Assembly (NCBI GenBank): GCA_024741835.1
Contig: JAENRP010000108.1
Coordinates: 1-64,000 of the forward strand
Origin: Diplocarpon mali
Taxonomy: Eukaryota > Ascomycota > Leotiomycetes > Helotiales > Drepanopezizaceae
DNA length: 64,000 bases
Direction: 5' to 3'
In this document: positions 46,554 through 57,109 of the stretch, one piece after another
Layout of the letters: each line of letters opens with the position of its first letter
Position numbering within the stretch: position 1 is the stretch's first letter
Program-made: the position numbers and the translations under genes
Notes under the pieces: generated by a model
The model's input: the letters and a program-made list of their open reading frames with translations, nothing else
Told to the model about the DNA's origin: nothing
Databases searched by the model: none

Positions 46554-47749
46554 ACGATGAACGAAGTGATACCCGGAATGGCGAGGAATCGATTTTGACG
46601 GTGGGATGTATTATGGAGGGGGAGTTTGGTATGACTGGTCCCGTCCGGTCTGGGAGAGCGAGTTCTGTTCGATATCAATGAACGCCTTACGGAATGAGTA
46701 GGAGGGACTGGCATAGTTCGTCTAGTTAGGGAGAGTATGGTATGTTTGATAACGATGTACGCATCCTGTTATAGATTTACGCACACTGATTCCTTTAAAA
46801 GCTTTGAAATTCAGATACTGGGGGGGGGGGGTGGCTATAGATACCAAACACAATATAATTGCAAGGGTTTTGAGCAGCGAAAGATCTATACTGCTTCCCA
46901 TAGTATCCTTCAACCGATCGCAGTGTCAAAACTCTGTGTCTCCGTCTCTCGAATACGGCCCGCCAACTGCATCCGGCTCTACGGAATATCGTATGCGGTG
47001 GGATGGGATGGCTTAGGTCTTTTTAGAGATTCAGTTGAGGATTGGGGGTTGAAGGTGTTTATGGATTGTATATGGATAAGAAGGGCAGAGGGAATACCGG
47101 TCTTGTCTTAAGAGCCGTGAGTTCTTGTTGAGAGACTACTGTTGCTAAGTTATTGTGTGTACTGTGTGCTGTTTGCTGTCGATGACACGTTGACCTGATG
47201 GGTTTTCGACGTCGCTACTACTCTACTGGCTGTGTAAGGGTCTGGAATCTGAAAGGTTTAATCTGTTTTACGAGTTGAGTTTTCGAATATGTGTGTTTTG
47301 CGGGGGAGGGGGTATCAGAGCTTCTGGTTTTCCTTTGTTGAGAAAAGCTCTATCCTATTGACAGTTGTTTTCGCTAGTGGTATTATTGTTTCTAGCGTAA
47401 TTTACACGAGTTCGATTGTTGAATAGCCAGCCGTGATCAGGAGATTCACAGCGCGGCTGAGGTGTCGGCAGATTCAATCCTGTGGCTACTGACAGGGAAG
47501 GCATTGCGGACTCATGTTGCTTTGTGCTAGTCTGGAACTTGGTCTAGCAGATTGATCGAGGCCATTGCCATCGGCGTCTCAAATTGGGTAACTATTATGC
47601 ATCGCGCTTGTGGAATTCCCCGACGCCTTGGAATTGGGAAGAAGAAAACTACCAAATCTCAAACGAAAACGGTGGGAATCGAAAATGCGCTATTCATGGA
47701 AGTCAAGCGGTTCAGGACCTGGCGGCGGGGTAAGTCGAGATACGAGTCT
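46554..47749. other. Intergenic, nothing recognised
   Basis: Includes a run of ten or more G at about 46819-46831. The sequence just before 47750 may be the decayed 5' part of the deaminase-like pseudogene. Confidence 0.45.
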
Positions 47750-48546
47750 CGTGTGTTGTAAGCCGTTCTTTGATCCGCAGGATCATGAGAGGAGAGGTAT
47801 ATTCACTCACGTCATGACGAACAGCTTCAGAAGGGCGCAGGTATATGCTGAAGAGGACTTAAGTGTATGTTCGACCTGGAAAAGTCCTCTACGGAGTTGA
47901 CGTCGGTAGGTAAGATCCCAATGGAGCACGTGTTTGCTCCGGGACATGTCGGCAGAGTCAGCGATGGAGCAGAAGCTGCGCTGCCTTACAAAGAAATGAT
48001 TGTCGGCATTGGACTGGATTCGGATGAGCTCGATCAACCCCGATATCTTTTTGGAGAATTACTCAGGCGATCTTGGGTCGATGGTTTCAGGATAACAAGC
48101 CATGGTGATCTTAACCAGAAGAACACGCATGAACACATCCGTCAAGTCGCCGAGACACTTGGTGGCTCTGGTGCAGATAGGCTTGACCGTGGTATGAACG
48201 CCGCGTTGCAAGAAGAGATTGATATTCTTGTGGCGAGGTGCACTGGGATGCCATTTTGTCCGTGTGTGTATATCAGACACACGGCAGAAGGTGAAGTGTT
48301 TCCTCACACCAGGAAACTGTTCGGATCTGGCATCAAATTCACGATCGCAAGTGATGATCCGGCTTATATGGAAGATAACTGGCTGCTGGTAACCTCTGCA
48401 TGGTTCGCGATACAGGCCAATTCACGGACCGGGAGACGATGCAGCTTCACAGCAATGCAATCGATACATGCTGGGCTTCGGATATGATCAAAAGGGAGCT
48501 CTCAGCCAGACTCGACCGGTTGAAGCGGTCTCGAACGTCCGAATAA
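47750..48546 (+). pseudogene. Broken adenosine/adenine deaminase-like gene
   Basis: Deaminase-family blocks are split over frames. KPFFDPQDHERRG begins the recognisable part. ALPYKEMIVGIGLDSDE and NQKNTHEHIRQVAETLGG follow in another frame with GADRLDRG and IASDDPAYMEDNW. After a frame jump near 48400 comes QFTDRETMQLHSNAIDTCWA, then SARLDRLKRS and a natural stop at 48544. The metal-binding HxH motif at the N-terminus is missing. The motif normally H-A-G-E or H-C-D is SHGD, and the catalytic His of (R)IDHG is replaced by Arg (RLDRG). The SDDP Asp pair remains. I conclude the gene is dead. The intact family hydrolyses adenine or adenosine to hypoxanthine or inosine in the cytosol. Confidence 0.8.
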
Positions 48547-48861
48547 CGCGAAGCTTTAATATTCCAACGGTCTATTCGGGAGATCGAAGCTGTGTAAGAG
48601 CTCAAGAAAAATCGGATATAAAACGCATCTCGCCTCGACTCCAACAAGCATGCCAAGAACGGATGTGGCTCCTTGCTCCCACTCTTGAGTCAAACTTCGG
48701 GCAGCGTTTCACTGCTTATCTTGCCGGCGAGAAATTCCGGAGATACACCAGGAATACAAGAGACAGAGGTTTCAGCGTTTTCTTTTGGCGTCCGTCAACT
48801 CGACACTCGGAGTCAACAAACCCAGCCTCTGTTAAGCGGGAATCGCCACGTGACTAGCAAA
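48547..48861. other. Short intergenic gap before symporter gene
   Basis: Upstream region of the MFS gene in the same orientation as the pseudogene. No feature recognised. Confidence 0.4.
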
Positions 48862-50584
48862 ATGGCTCCAACCAATGTAGCTCAAGAAGAGGTGCGAGAG
48901 CCGAGTCCCTATACCCAAGCCCTCGCGAAAAGAGTCGTTCGAAAGATCGACGTGCGGATCCTGGCCATCATGTTCGTGACCTACAATCTGAACTTCATGG
49001 ACAAGACCATTCTGTCTTCCGCGGCTGTCTTCGGACTTACCGAGGACAACCACCTGATCAACAGTCAATACTCTTGGGTCTCCTCGATCTTCTACTTTGG
49101 ATACCTGTTTTTCGAATACCCGACTACGATACTGATCCAGAGGTTGCCGATTGGGAAATACCTGTCCGGGGTTATCCTGCTGTGGGGAGCTATTGTCGCT
49201 TCGACTGCTGCTTGCACCACGTTCGGAGGATTGGCTACCTGTCGGTTCTTGTTGGGCGTTGCGGTATGCCGCACACCTGTCGATCCAAGACTTCTTGCTT
49301 ACCTGGGACTAGGAAGCAACAATATCCCCGGCTTTCGTCTATGTTACAAGTATCTGGTATGAACGTGTTGATCACCTCTGGCATCAGACGTACAACTCAC
49401 CTGCGCAAGGTACACGCGTGACGAGATCCCGGCGAGGACAGGAGTATGGTTCGCCGGCAACAGTTGTGGTGGCTTCATAGCTTCTCTGCTGGCCTACGGC
49501 ATTGGCCAAATCACTCACCCTCTCCATCCTTGGCAGTGGATGTTCATCGTATATTTCGCCTCTTTTCTCATATGTGCATGTGATAACCTGGGCACAGATC
49601 TTTGGGGTCATAACCAGCCTCTGGAGCATCGTCGTACTCTTCCTTCTTCCAGATACAATCAACGACGCCGGCTTTCTCACCGAGGAAGAGAAGCAGTACG
49701 CGGAGGACCGAGTCGTCCTCGGGGGTGCCGGACGAGTGGATCCGATCAACAGCCAGTGGAAGATGGAGCAGGTGGTGGAATGCTTAACAGATCCCAAAAC
49801 CTACTTCTTCGCCGCAATCTCGGTACTGACGCAGATCCCGAATGGCGGTACTGGGAGCTTCGGGAACCTGGCGCTGAAGAGCTTCGGCTTCACGTCTCTG
49901 GAGTCGACTCTTATTACTCTACCGGCATCGGTGATCGCTATGTCCACTATCTTGGGCACCGGCTGGCTGGCCGGTAGGTTCAAGAACATTACTACGTTTT
50001 TGCTCATCGCTGTCGTCCTTCCGCCTGTTGTTGGAAGTGCGATTATCTTCTCCGTGGATACCAGAGGTGTTCGCCTCTTTGCCTACTACTGCGTATGGAC
50101 TCCGTCGATTCCAACAGACTTGTGCCTGCTGACTCAGTTCCAGCTCCAAACAGGGCCAGGAGCCATACCACTCTCTCTGGGCCTCGTTTCGTCCAACTAC
50201 AAAGGCGTGACCAAGAAGATGACAGTTACCGCAATAATATTCCTCACGTACTGCGCAGGCAACATCTCGGGCCCCCAGACCTTCAAGACATCCGAGAAAG
50301 CAGCGTAAGATTCCCAGTCTCTCATTTCCTCTCCACCGTGGCTTACTAGACCCAGCGGCTACCCAACTGCGTTCAGAGCCATCCTGATCTGCTACGGTCT
50401 CGTGGTATTCGTATCGCTTGGCCTGAGGCTCTACCTCTCGTTTGTAAACAAGAAGAGGGATCGAGAGGAGGGTGGGGCGCCTGCTACCGAGGATCTGACA
50501 GCCCCAGACAAAAGGCACCTGACTGCAGACGATTACGAGGATGTCACGGATCTCAACACCCCAGGCTTCAGGTATCGGTTGTAG
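48862..50584 (+). CDS. MFS anion:cation symporter, Dal5/allantoate-type
   Basis: Six exons (48862-49263, 49313-49356, 49410-49548, 49598-50092, 50138-50304, 50356-50584) join in frame to 491 residues; all five introns are 45-53 nt with GT..AG ends. The ACS-family pattern is clear: RKIDVRILAIMFVTYNLNFMDK before and in TM1, a loop SSIFYFGYLFFEYPTTILIQ, RFLLGVAEATISPAFVYVTS, WYTRDEIPARTGVWFAGNS, then PDTINDAGFLTEEEK and the C-half with LQTGPGAIPLSLGLVSSNYKG. Members (Dal5, Tna1, Vht1 and relatives) take up allantoate, nicotinate, vitamins or dipeptides at the plasma membrane. The substrate is unknown. It follows the deaminase-like relic in the same direction by about 0.3 kb, hinting at purine-nitrogen use. 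Confidence 0.94.
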
Positions 50585-51878
50585 AACCTGCGAGGGGATA
50601 TTATGCACATGTGTTTTTACCTGTCATACCCACGTAGCATTTGTAGATACGATTTGACTGGTATTTTTCTCTGTAAAAAGTGCAATCATTGAGGTATTTC
50701 TCTGATCCCAATGGTCGAAGAATCATGATCTGAAAAAGTCTCGACGCCTGTCTCTGGATCTTGGGGAAGAAGGATAAATCGATACTGGATTGATGCTGTA
50801 CGTATCGATCAGAACAACGCAGACTCGCGCGACAGACGAATCCCTCGAATGCTGTACGAACATCGAATTGGGCGCCAGATCTCGCTTCTCCAAAGTCAAT
50901 CAACAAATACGGCCCGAGCATTCCAAGTCTTTAAAGAAAACTGCTGCAGCCAACATCCCGCAGAACAGAACAACTGAGAGAATCATCTGGACCACTTGGA
51001 GGATTTGGTCTCAGGCAATTGCTACCGTCCTCCGAGGCAGAGTATGGAGTAGTCCGGGGCATAGGAAAGAGGAGTCGTGACGGCCAGCTTATGTAGTTTT
51101 CTCTGTGACTAGAGACTTGGGTTAACGAAGGGTATCGCTTTTCCGAGGGGTCGTCTAATGAAGCTTCTGAAATATTCCCACTTTCTCCATGATATCCCAA
51201 CAGTAGAACTTCGCTACCAATACGGTCACGCATTATTACCTGGTTGGCGTTGAAAGTTAGCTGCTGGTGCTTGACTCCATTGACCCTAATACTTTCCACT
51301 GTGCCGCGAACTGTTCCACTGCTGTCGATCTTACATCCTAATAGACTTCCAGTACGGCATCTAGCTTGCACAGGGTAAAATATATGGATTAAATTGATAA
51401 AGCTTGAAATAACATATCACGTGATGTAACTCGAGTCAAGACAGCTAGTCCACGACAAATCATTGAGTAAAGAAGCTTGCGAGATTTACGCACACGTACT
51501 AGCTAGGCTGACATTAGTCAGGAGATTATAAGCCCAGTTCCGGATCCACATGGCAGCACGTGACTGGAGAACATCAGACATCTCACTCACTCAGCGACGT
51601 AGAAAGAGGCTCTTTGATAGTGAAAATGAGGAGAAACACTGTCTCTACTACTGTTCATCGAACTTGCTACGGCACAAAATTCTGGAATTGCCCCCGTCCT
51701 GCTTCAAGCTACCAAATTATGGCCGCATATTCCAGGCCACATATTGAACTTGACGACAAAGAGCTATCAGGCCCTTCTCGAGACACCCTCAACGATCTCT
51801 TCCGCTCGCGACCAGCCACCAGACAGTCTGAACTTGTCATCGAGCAATGTTTCCAAGAGCCTCAGCTCAAGGCGCGTA
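50585..51878. other. Intergenic, nothing firm
   Basis: A 57-codon frame at 51719-51892 (MAAYSRPHIELDDKELSGPS start) overlaps the next gene's start in another frame and may be a uORF or chance. No other feature supported. Confidence 0.4.
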
Positions 51879-52802
51879 ATGCGTCTGAATAGCCTCACCC
51901 GCAAACTTCGGCGCCTTGGCATCACGGACGTCTGGTCAGCCACTTATACCTTAACTCGGCGTTCCTTTCCTGGCTCTCCCAATACACGAAAACATATCAA
52001 AATCGACGACGAAGAGAGCCAATACGATGAAGAGCTCCTTTTCCCACCGCGCCACCCCTTGTACAGCGCCATGACCACAATCCTGTACATCTTCATTTCC
52101 GTTGTCCTCTTCCTCCTCTCCATCGCGTTCGTCATCTACCGGCCCCCGAGTCTCGTGATCCGCTTTTTACAGTGGCATAACGGCAACGTGATCTTCCACG
52201 TGCCTCTCCCAGCATCGCAACGGGTCGTTGCCCTCACAATCGACGATGCCCCCTCCGCGGAAACAAGCCAGATCCTCGACCTCCTCCAGTCGCACAACGC
52301 CAAAGCCACATTCTTCGTCATCGGCGCCCAAGTCGCCCGGTACCCAGGTGTCGTCGAGCGCATCCATGCCGAAGGCCACGAGCTTGGAAATCACGCCTGG
52401 ACGGACGATCCGAGTTTCCAGCTCCCGCTGTCCGAGCTGGAGCGCCAGATCGAGAAAGTCGAGGCCCTTCTTCCAGCCAACGCGAATGGGGCAAAGTACT
52501 TCCGGCCCGGGTCAGGCTGGTTTAATAGGAGGATGAAGGAGACGGTGGAGAGGTTGGGGTATAGAGTCGCGCTGGGAAGCGTGTATCCGCATGATCCTCA
52601 AATCCCGAAGCCGAGGTGGAATGCGTGGCATGTCCTGAGTATGGCTAGGCCGGGGAGTGTGGTTATTATGCATGATCGAAGGCCGTACTCTGCAGAGCAG
52701 TTGCGATTGATTTTGGGGGGCTTTGAGAAGAGGAAATTCGAGGTTGAATCTTTAGGGGGTTTGTTGGCTTTGGCAGGAGACAAGGGCAAGAGACATGCAT
52801 GA
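51879..52802 (+). CDS. Membrane-anchored polysaccharide deacetylase
   Basis: Single exon, 307 residues from the ATG at 51879. A basic N-terminus is followed by one membrane segment (residues about 66-87), predicting a type II protein with its catalytic domain outside. NodB (CE4) fold: motif 1 TIDDAP (residues 120-125, catalytic Asp), motif 2 HELGNHAWTDD, motif 3 FRPGSG, and a late VIMHDRR corresponding to motif 5 (LxH). In canonical CE4 enzymes motif 2 is H-x3-H. Here the first His (172) is present but the second is Asp, as in a subset of fungal family members, so metal binding or activity may differ. Possible substrates are chitin or other N-acetylated glycans. The start is inferred; two overlapping upstream frames exist. 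Confidence 0.88.
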   Translation: MRLNSLTRKLRRLGITDVWSATYTLTRRSFPGSPNTRKHIKIDDEESQYDEELLFPPRHPLYSAMTTILYIFISVVLFLLSIAFVIYRPPSLVIRFLQWHNGNVIFHVPLPASQRVVALTIDDAPSAETSQILDLLQSHNAKATFFVIGAQVARYPGVVERIHAEGHELGNHAWTDDPSFQLPLSELERQIEKVEALLPANANGAKYFRPGSGWFNRRMKETVERLGYRVALGSVYPHDPQIPKPRWNAWHVLSMARPGSVVIMHDRRPYSAEQLRLILGGFEKRKFEVESLGGLLALAGDKGKRHA

Positions 52803-53461
52803 ACGTCAATGCGCTTGGGATTTGGCTCTTGAATTATCTGATTTGGCTACTTGCTTTTGAATTCCTGGATTGTTTGCGTGCTTGGAATTTATCTGCTTTT
52901 GATTACTGCGTTTTCGCACAGAAGACACTCAAAAGGATACATAGTAATTGGTAGTTAGATACTGCTGACAGCTCTGACAAGAATCTTCCTCTGCCTGCTT
53001 TCCATGGCAAGAATAATCAGCATGCAAATATTATCTGATACCAGGCCCCCTTTGCAGTACTGTATATCCTGTCAAAATCAATTTGGAGTTCTGTATCTTT
53101 CAATTGGTAGCCGGTAGGGCAAATAGCATATCTGTTTGCGTGTTCCTACAGGTCATCTCACTTAATTCTTTAAGTCACACATGCATACTATGTCTTTTTC
53201 TTAGCAATAGATTCGGATCTACAGAATCTCAGGCATTGTGCAAGGCATATCAGGCGCTGTACAGAGAAGCGCATGCATCTCCTTTACAGCCAGCCTCCTC
53301 TTCCCCATCTTCTGCCTCGAATAGCTGCTTGTAACTCAACTTCACTTCATTTTGCAATGCTTGTGACTGTTCCCCTTGCTACCCTCGCACCTGGGCCCAC
53401 CTTCTCTCTCCTAAAACAAAACAGTCCATAAATCACAAAAGGGAAAATAAACAGGACAGCG
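52803..53461. other. Intergenic, nothing recognised
   Basis: AT-rich, with no supported gene. Confidence 0.5.
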
Positions 53462-53466
53462 AAAAA
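53462..53466 (-). terminator. Pol III T-run after tRNA-Thr-like gene
   Basis: AAAAA on the plus strand is TTTTT on the minus strand, three bases past the tRNA discriminator position. Confidence 0.6.
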
Positions 53467-53469
53467 TAC

Positions 53470-53622
53470 CGGCTCAGCTGTGACTTGAACACAGAATCTC
53501 ACGCATTCCAATATCTCTCCCAAAGGTAACCAAAACTGCCCCAATGTGGCGAAGAATGAGTGTCCCAACAGTGACTAGCGAGATTACAACGTATACGCTT
53601 TTACCAATTAAGCTACCGGGCC
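53470..53622 (-). tRNA. tRNA-Thr (anticodon UGU)-like, long intron
   Basis: Minus strand: acceptor GGCCCGG pairs with CTGAGCC with one mismatch. The D arm with A box is TAGCTTAATTGGTAAAAGC, and the anticodon loop GTTGTAA gives anticodon TGT. The T arm CTGTG TTCAAGT CACAG is perfect and carries a B box (GTTCAAGTC). Between the halves lies about 79 nt, read as an intron after position 37. The anticodon stem TATAC/GCGTG has one mismatch. A T5 run follows. This is a real or recently dead gene; the two mismatches and the long intron leave it open. Confidence 0.55.
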
Positions 53623-54796
53623 GCTGGAGATTTGATACACAGGTGGCTGTATTGCGGTAGTTGGCTGGCGATGAGGATTCCTGGGAAGATGGCCGAAGAT
53701 CCGGCGACGGCGGGAGGGTGAGTGAGGTAGGAATAGAGACAGAAGATAACTTGGCGCAACTCATCTAACCTGGTTGGTGTGCCAGATGGAATTATACATA
53801 CTCATGAGATGTGAATAGATATAGCTATTATTATCACGGGTATACTTAAGATTCCGGTTTGTTCGATAGCGCTCTTCTATGCAAATTCTTAAATGTTTCT
53901 TATACTAGTAATCTAGGATGGGTCCATAGGATAGCAGGGCGTGTAAGAGAAATTTATATATAGTTGTATCATCTTTATATGTATGTATATTCTTCAGCTT
54001 GCTATTTATTCATCCAAGTCTATTGATAATATCCCATCTTATATACATTTATCCCTCTCTAAACTCACCTGCTAATTCCAAACTACAAAACAGCCAAGTA
54101 AGATAGACATAATACAAATTTCTTCCCTACACGTTACATCTTACCACTTCTTAAATAATCCCACTTTTTTATTCTAGCAGTGTGTATTTATACTGGCCGG
54201 CCTTGAGTCTTGTGGCTTTATATCCAGGTTCGTAAAGGAGCGGGTCACTCTAGGACGGATTAGAGGGTTGGTAAAAGTGAATAGGGAGTAGTGGGTAGGG
54301 GTGGCTCATGTAAGGGATGGATACATGGTAGAAAGGAACGTTGTGAGGGGAGATGGATTGAGGATTGGGATTTAGTGGTTTAGAAGTGGGAGTTCAAGGG
54401 AGGTAGGTGTTGAGTGCTGGGTGTGAAGTGCTAGATGCTAGAGGCTAGGAGGGATGTACGATCTGTGCTATTGTAGATCTTGGATAGGTCAAGTAGGACT
54501 GGGTTTCATGGTTTTTGACCGTTGCATTACGAGTTGGTGAATAGTCCTTTGTTTATAAGCAAAAAGACGCCTCTGAGCAAATCATGGTTGCCATATCTAG
54601 GCAGCCAGCCTTTTAGTATGATGGTTGATCAATCAAGACTTAGTCAGGACTGTAAAAACCAGCTAGTTTTCAGATATATTTCAGATTTCCTAGAGCAATG
54701 CTAATCTCAAATAAACCTAAGCCTCTAAATTCTATTCAAACTACAAACTATGACAATCTTCTACCTTACCAATTACAACATATCACCGCCGCACCC
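53623..54796. other. AT-rich intergenic, nothing recognised
   Basis: AT-rich to about 54180, then mixed, with short direct repeats such as GTGCTAGATGCTAGAGGCTAG near 54430. No supported gene. Confidence 0.5.
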
Positions 54797-55468
54797 TTAA
54801 TTCCCATGTATCCTTCTGCCCCTGCTGCTACTCCAACTCCTAGCCCTTCCCCTTCCCTTCTCCTTCTCCAGTTTAAGAGCTGGCACTGCACTCGCAGAAT
54901 CTAGCCCATGCCGCCAACACCCTATATGTCTCCTGCCCCCACACGCACACTGCATCCCTTCTTTCCCAGCCTCCTCCACGTCCTTGTTCCCGCTACCGTA
55001 CACAATTTCTTTCACGACGTCCATAATCCCAAACACCTCGCCACCCTGCACAGAAGGCGTCCACCTTACGTGTCCCTTCTTTTTCTTACCCTCCTTCTTC
55101 TTGCCCTCCTTCTCCATGGCCTTCCCAGCCTCCCTCACGATGCTCACACACGCACCTGCACCCGCAATCTTCTCACTCATCTCCTTCCTCTTTCTGTTAT
55201 CTGGCTCATCCTCGACCTTATGTTCCAGCAGCATCTCTTCCTCCGCATCGACCCCTCCACAGCGGCGACGATTGACGAAGGGTGCCTTCCGCCGCCGCAC
55301 ATACAGCACGACGCCGAGCACAATGAAGAGGATCAGCAGCAGGATCGAGGCGTCGAGGAAGATGGCTACGCGGTAGGAATTCGGCATGATCCATTTTGTT
55401 GATGGAGGGGAGCCATTAGGAGAAGAAGAGGACGGTGAGCTGAAGAGGGACGTCCGGTGGATCAACAT
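54797..55468 (-). CDS. Small single-pass membrane protein, unknown
   Basis: Single open frame, 223 residues from a clear ATG, with an alternative start 27 codons later (MPNSYRVAIF). One strongly hydrophobic segment (DASILLLILFIVLGVVLYV, about residues 39-57) is followed by a basic RRRK stop-transfer and a long charged cytosolic tail (KEGKKKEGKKKKG). There is no cleavable signal pattern. I do not recognise a family. The open frame is long for non-coding DNA and the membrane topology is coherent, so it is probably a real gene, but no second line of evidence is visible. Confidence 0.5.
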   Translation of the reverse strand: MLIHRTSLFSSPSSSSPNGSPPSTKWIMPNSYRVAIFLDASILLLILFIVLGVVLYVRRRKAPFVNRRRCGGVDAEEEMLLEHKVEDEPDNRKRKEMSEKIAGAGACVSIVREAGKAMEKEGKKKEGKKKKGHVRWTPSVQGGEVFGIMDVVKEIVYGSGNKDVEEAGKEGMQCACGGRRHIGCWRHGLDSASAVPALKLEKEKGRGRARSWSSSRGRRIHGN

Positions 55469-57109
55469 GTTGATCGTGCTTTCTCAGCTTCGGGATGGGC
55501 TAGCTGGGAAGCTGGCTGGACGTCAGTCGGCGAGTGACGTTGCTATGAGAGGCACTCACGAGGAGAGATATCTACCACCACTTGGAACAGATCCAGGACT
55601 GCGCAGGAGGATAGCGAAGGAGAGGTATTCGCGACGCCGTGCCAGATGTGAACTCACACCTCAGTGAAGAGGTCAGGTCAGCGATTACTGAGTTTCAATT
55701 CGACCCGCCGCATGAACAGTATCTCCTCCTCTGCCCTTCTGGTCTTAATGCACGCGAAGGAAAAGAATGTTGACAAACGAGTGAACGAGTGAACAAACGA
55801 TCAAGCACAATAACGAGTGGACGGTGATATATCACCAGAGATCAGCAAGATAACAACGCATGGTAACGACAAGAGGAAAAGCGAGGTTGGACGGAGAGAG
55901 GTGTCGTCGACAACGAGATCATCAATCCGAGGCGTTGGGAAAGGGGGACGCTCGGACAGGGGATCCGAGATGCCTGTTTCGGTAAGGTGCATTGCATGGG
56001 GGTACCAGACTAGTCCTGAATGAGTTATCACCCAGTATTTAGAATTCAGATGCGAGGGCTTACTCTACCATGTTCTTTTTTGATTGCTGTGCATGAGATC
56101 TCTCCGAACTGCTTCATGCTTGGTTTAGAACGATGTCGAACATTCAAGGTTGAAGAGAGCCGCCTACAGGTCTTCCGTTCGACGTCGCTCTAGCCATGAT
56201 TGGACAATAGGGTACTCGAAGCTACATACCTACGAGTTGTAGTTTGAGGAAAACACTATGAGAGGTTAGCAAAGTATCATACTTAGGCCTGGCTTTACAG
56301 TAGTTATCGACTGATTAGGAGTACTATACCCAATCTACCTACCCTAGCACTCCTTCGGGCTGCAGTTTTGGGCATGTATATCTGCATATCCCTTCCACGG
56401 TCTTTGTTGACTAACCAGAAACTCACCTGCCCTGAGGAATCGAAGGTCTACATTTGCATTTGCAGCCAATCTAAAAAGATGGGGTTAGTGCTCGTACTTG
56501 ACTTCTCCGCAGCTCCATATGAAAGCCAAAACCCGCATGAGAGTGTACTTGACATTGCCAGACCTTGCTCTACCCCGCGTCTCCGCCTCCCCCTCTTTGG
56601 ATCGACCCTTATGCTGGCTTTTACTGCGCTTGCGACGAGGTACAGCAGATCCAAGGGAGCTCCTATCTAATCCCCGTCCTTGGGTCTTCGGACTATGTAA
56701 ATGAGAGATTTACCTTGAGAGGGTGCGGCAAGCGATCACCTTTGCTCCTGATATTCGCGAGAATTTGGCTCTGACTCGTGACGAACCCGCTAAATACGAG
56801 GCGGGAGTCGGATCGTCGAGATGCGGCTTGAAGATGCTTGGCTGCAGTGGTCGCTCTGGGAATGGAAGCTTATGTCTTTCTGTCTCTGGACCCCGTATAC
56901 TTCATATTTTATATGATCGCGAAGACGCATGCCGATGCTGGTTAAGATGAGCTGTATTCATGACTGCAAGCCAGCTTCAGGTCTAGTCGGGATGCTGACT
57001 ACTTACTGCTCTCATGATATTTTACAAGATTAACGTTTCTGTCCAGGCTGGCCGAAAGGCAATAATCATGCAGTGCATCCAACGGCGTCGATTTGACGTT
57101 GATAGATGT
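55469..57109. other. Intergenic, nothing recognised
   Basis: 1.6 kb between two minus-strand genes. Short open frames only. Confidence 0.5.

Noticed and set aside
42546..50584. Secondary-metabolite cluster suggested by two MFS genes
   Set aside because: No polyketide synthase, NRPS, terpene or other core gene is nearby; neighbours are housekeeping.
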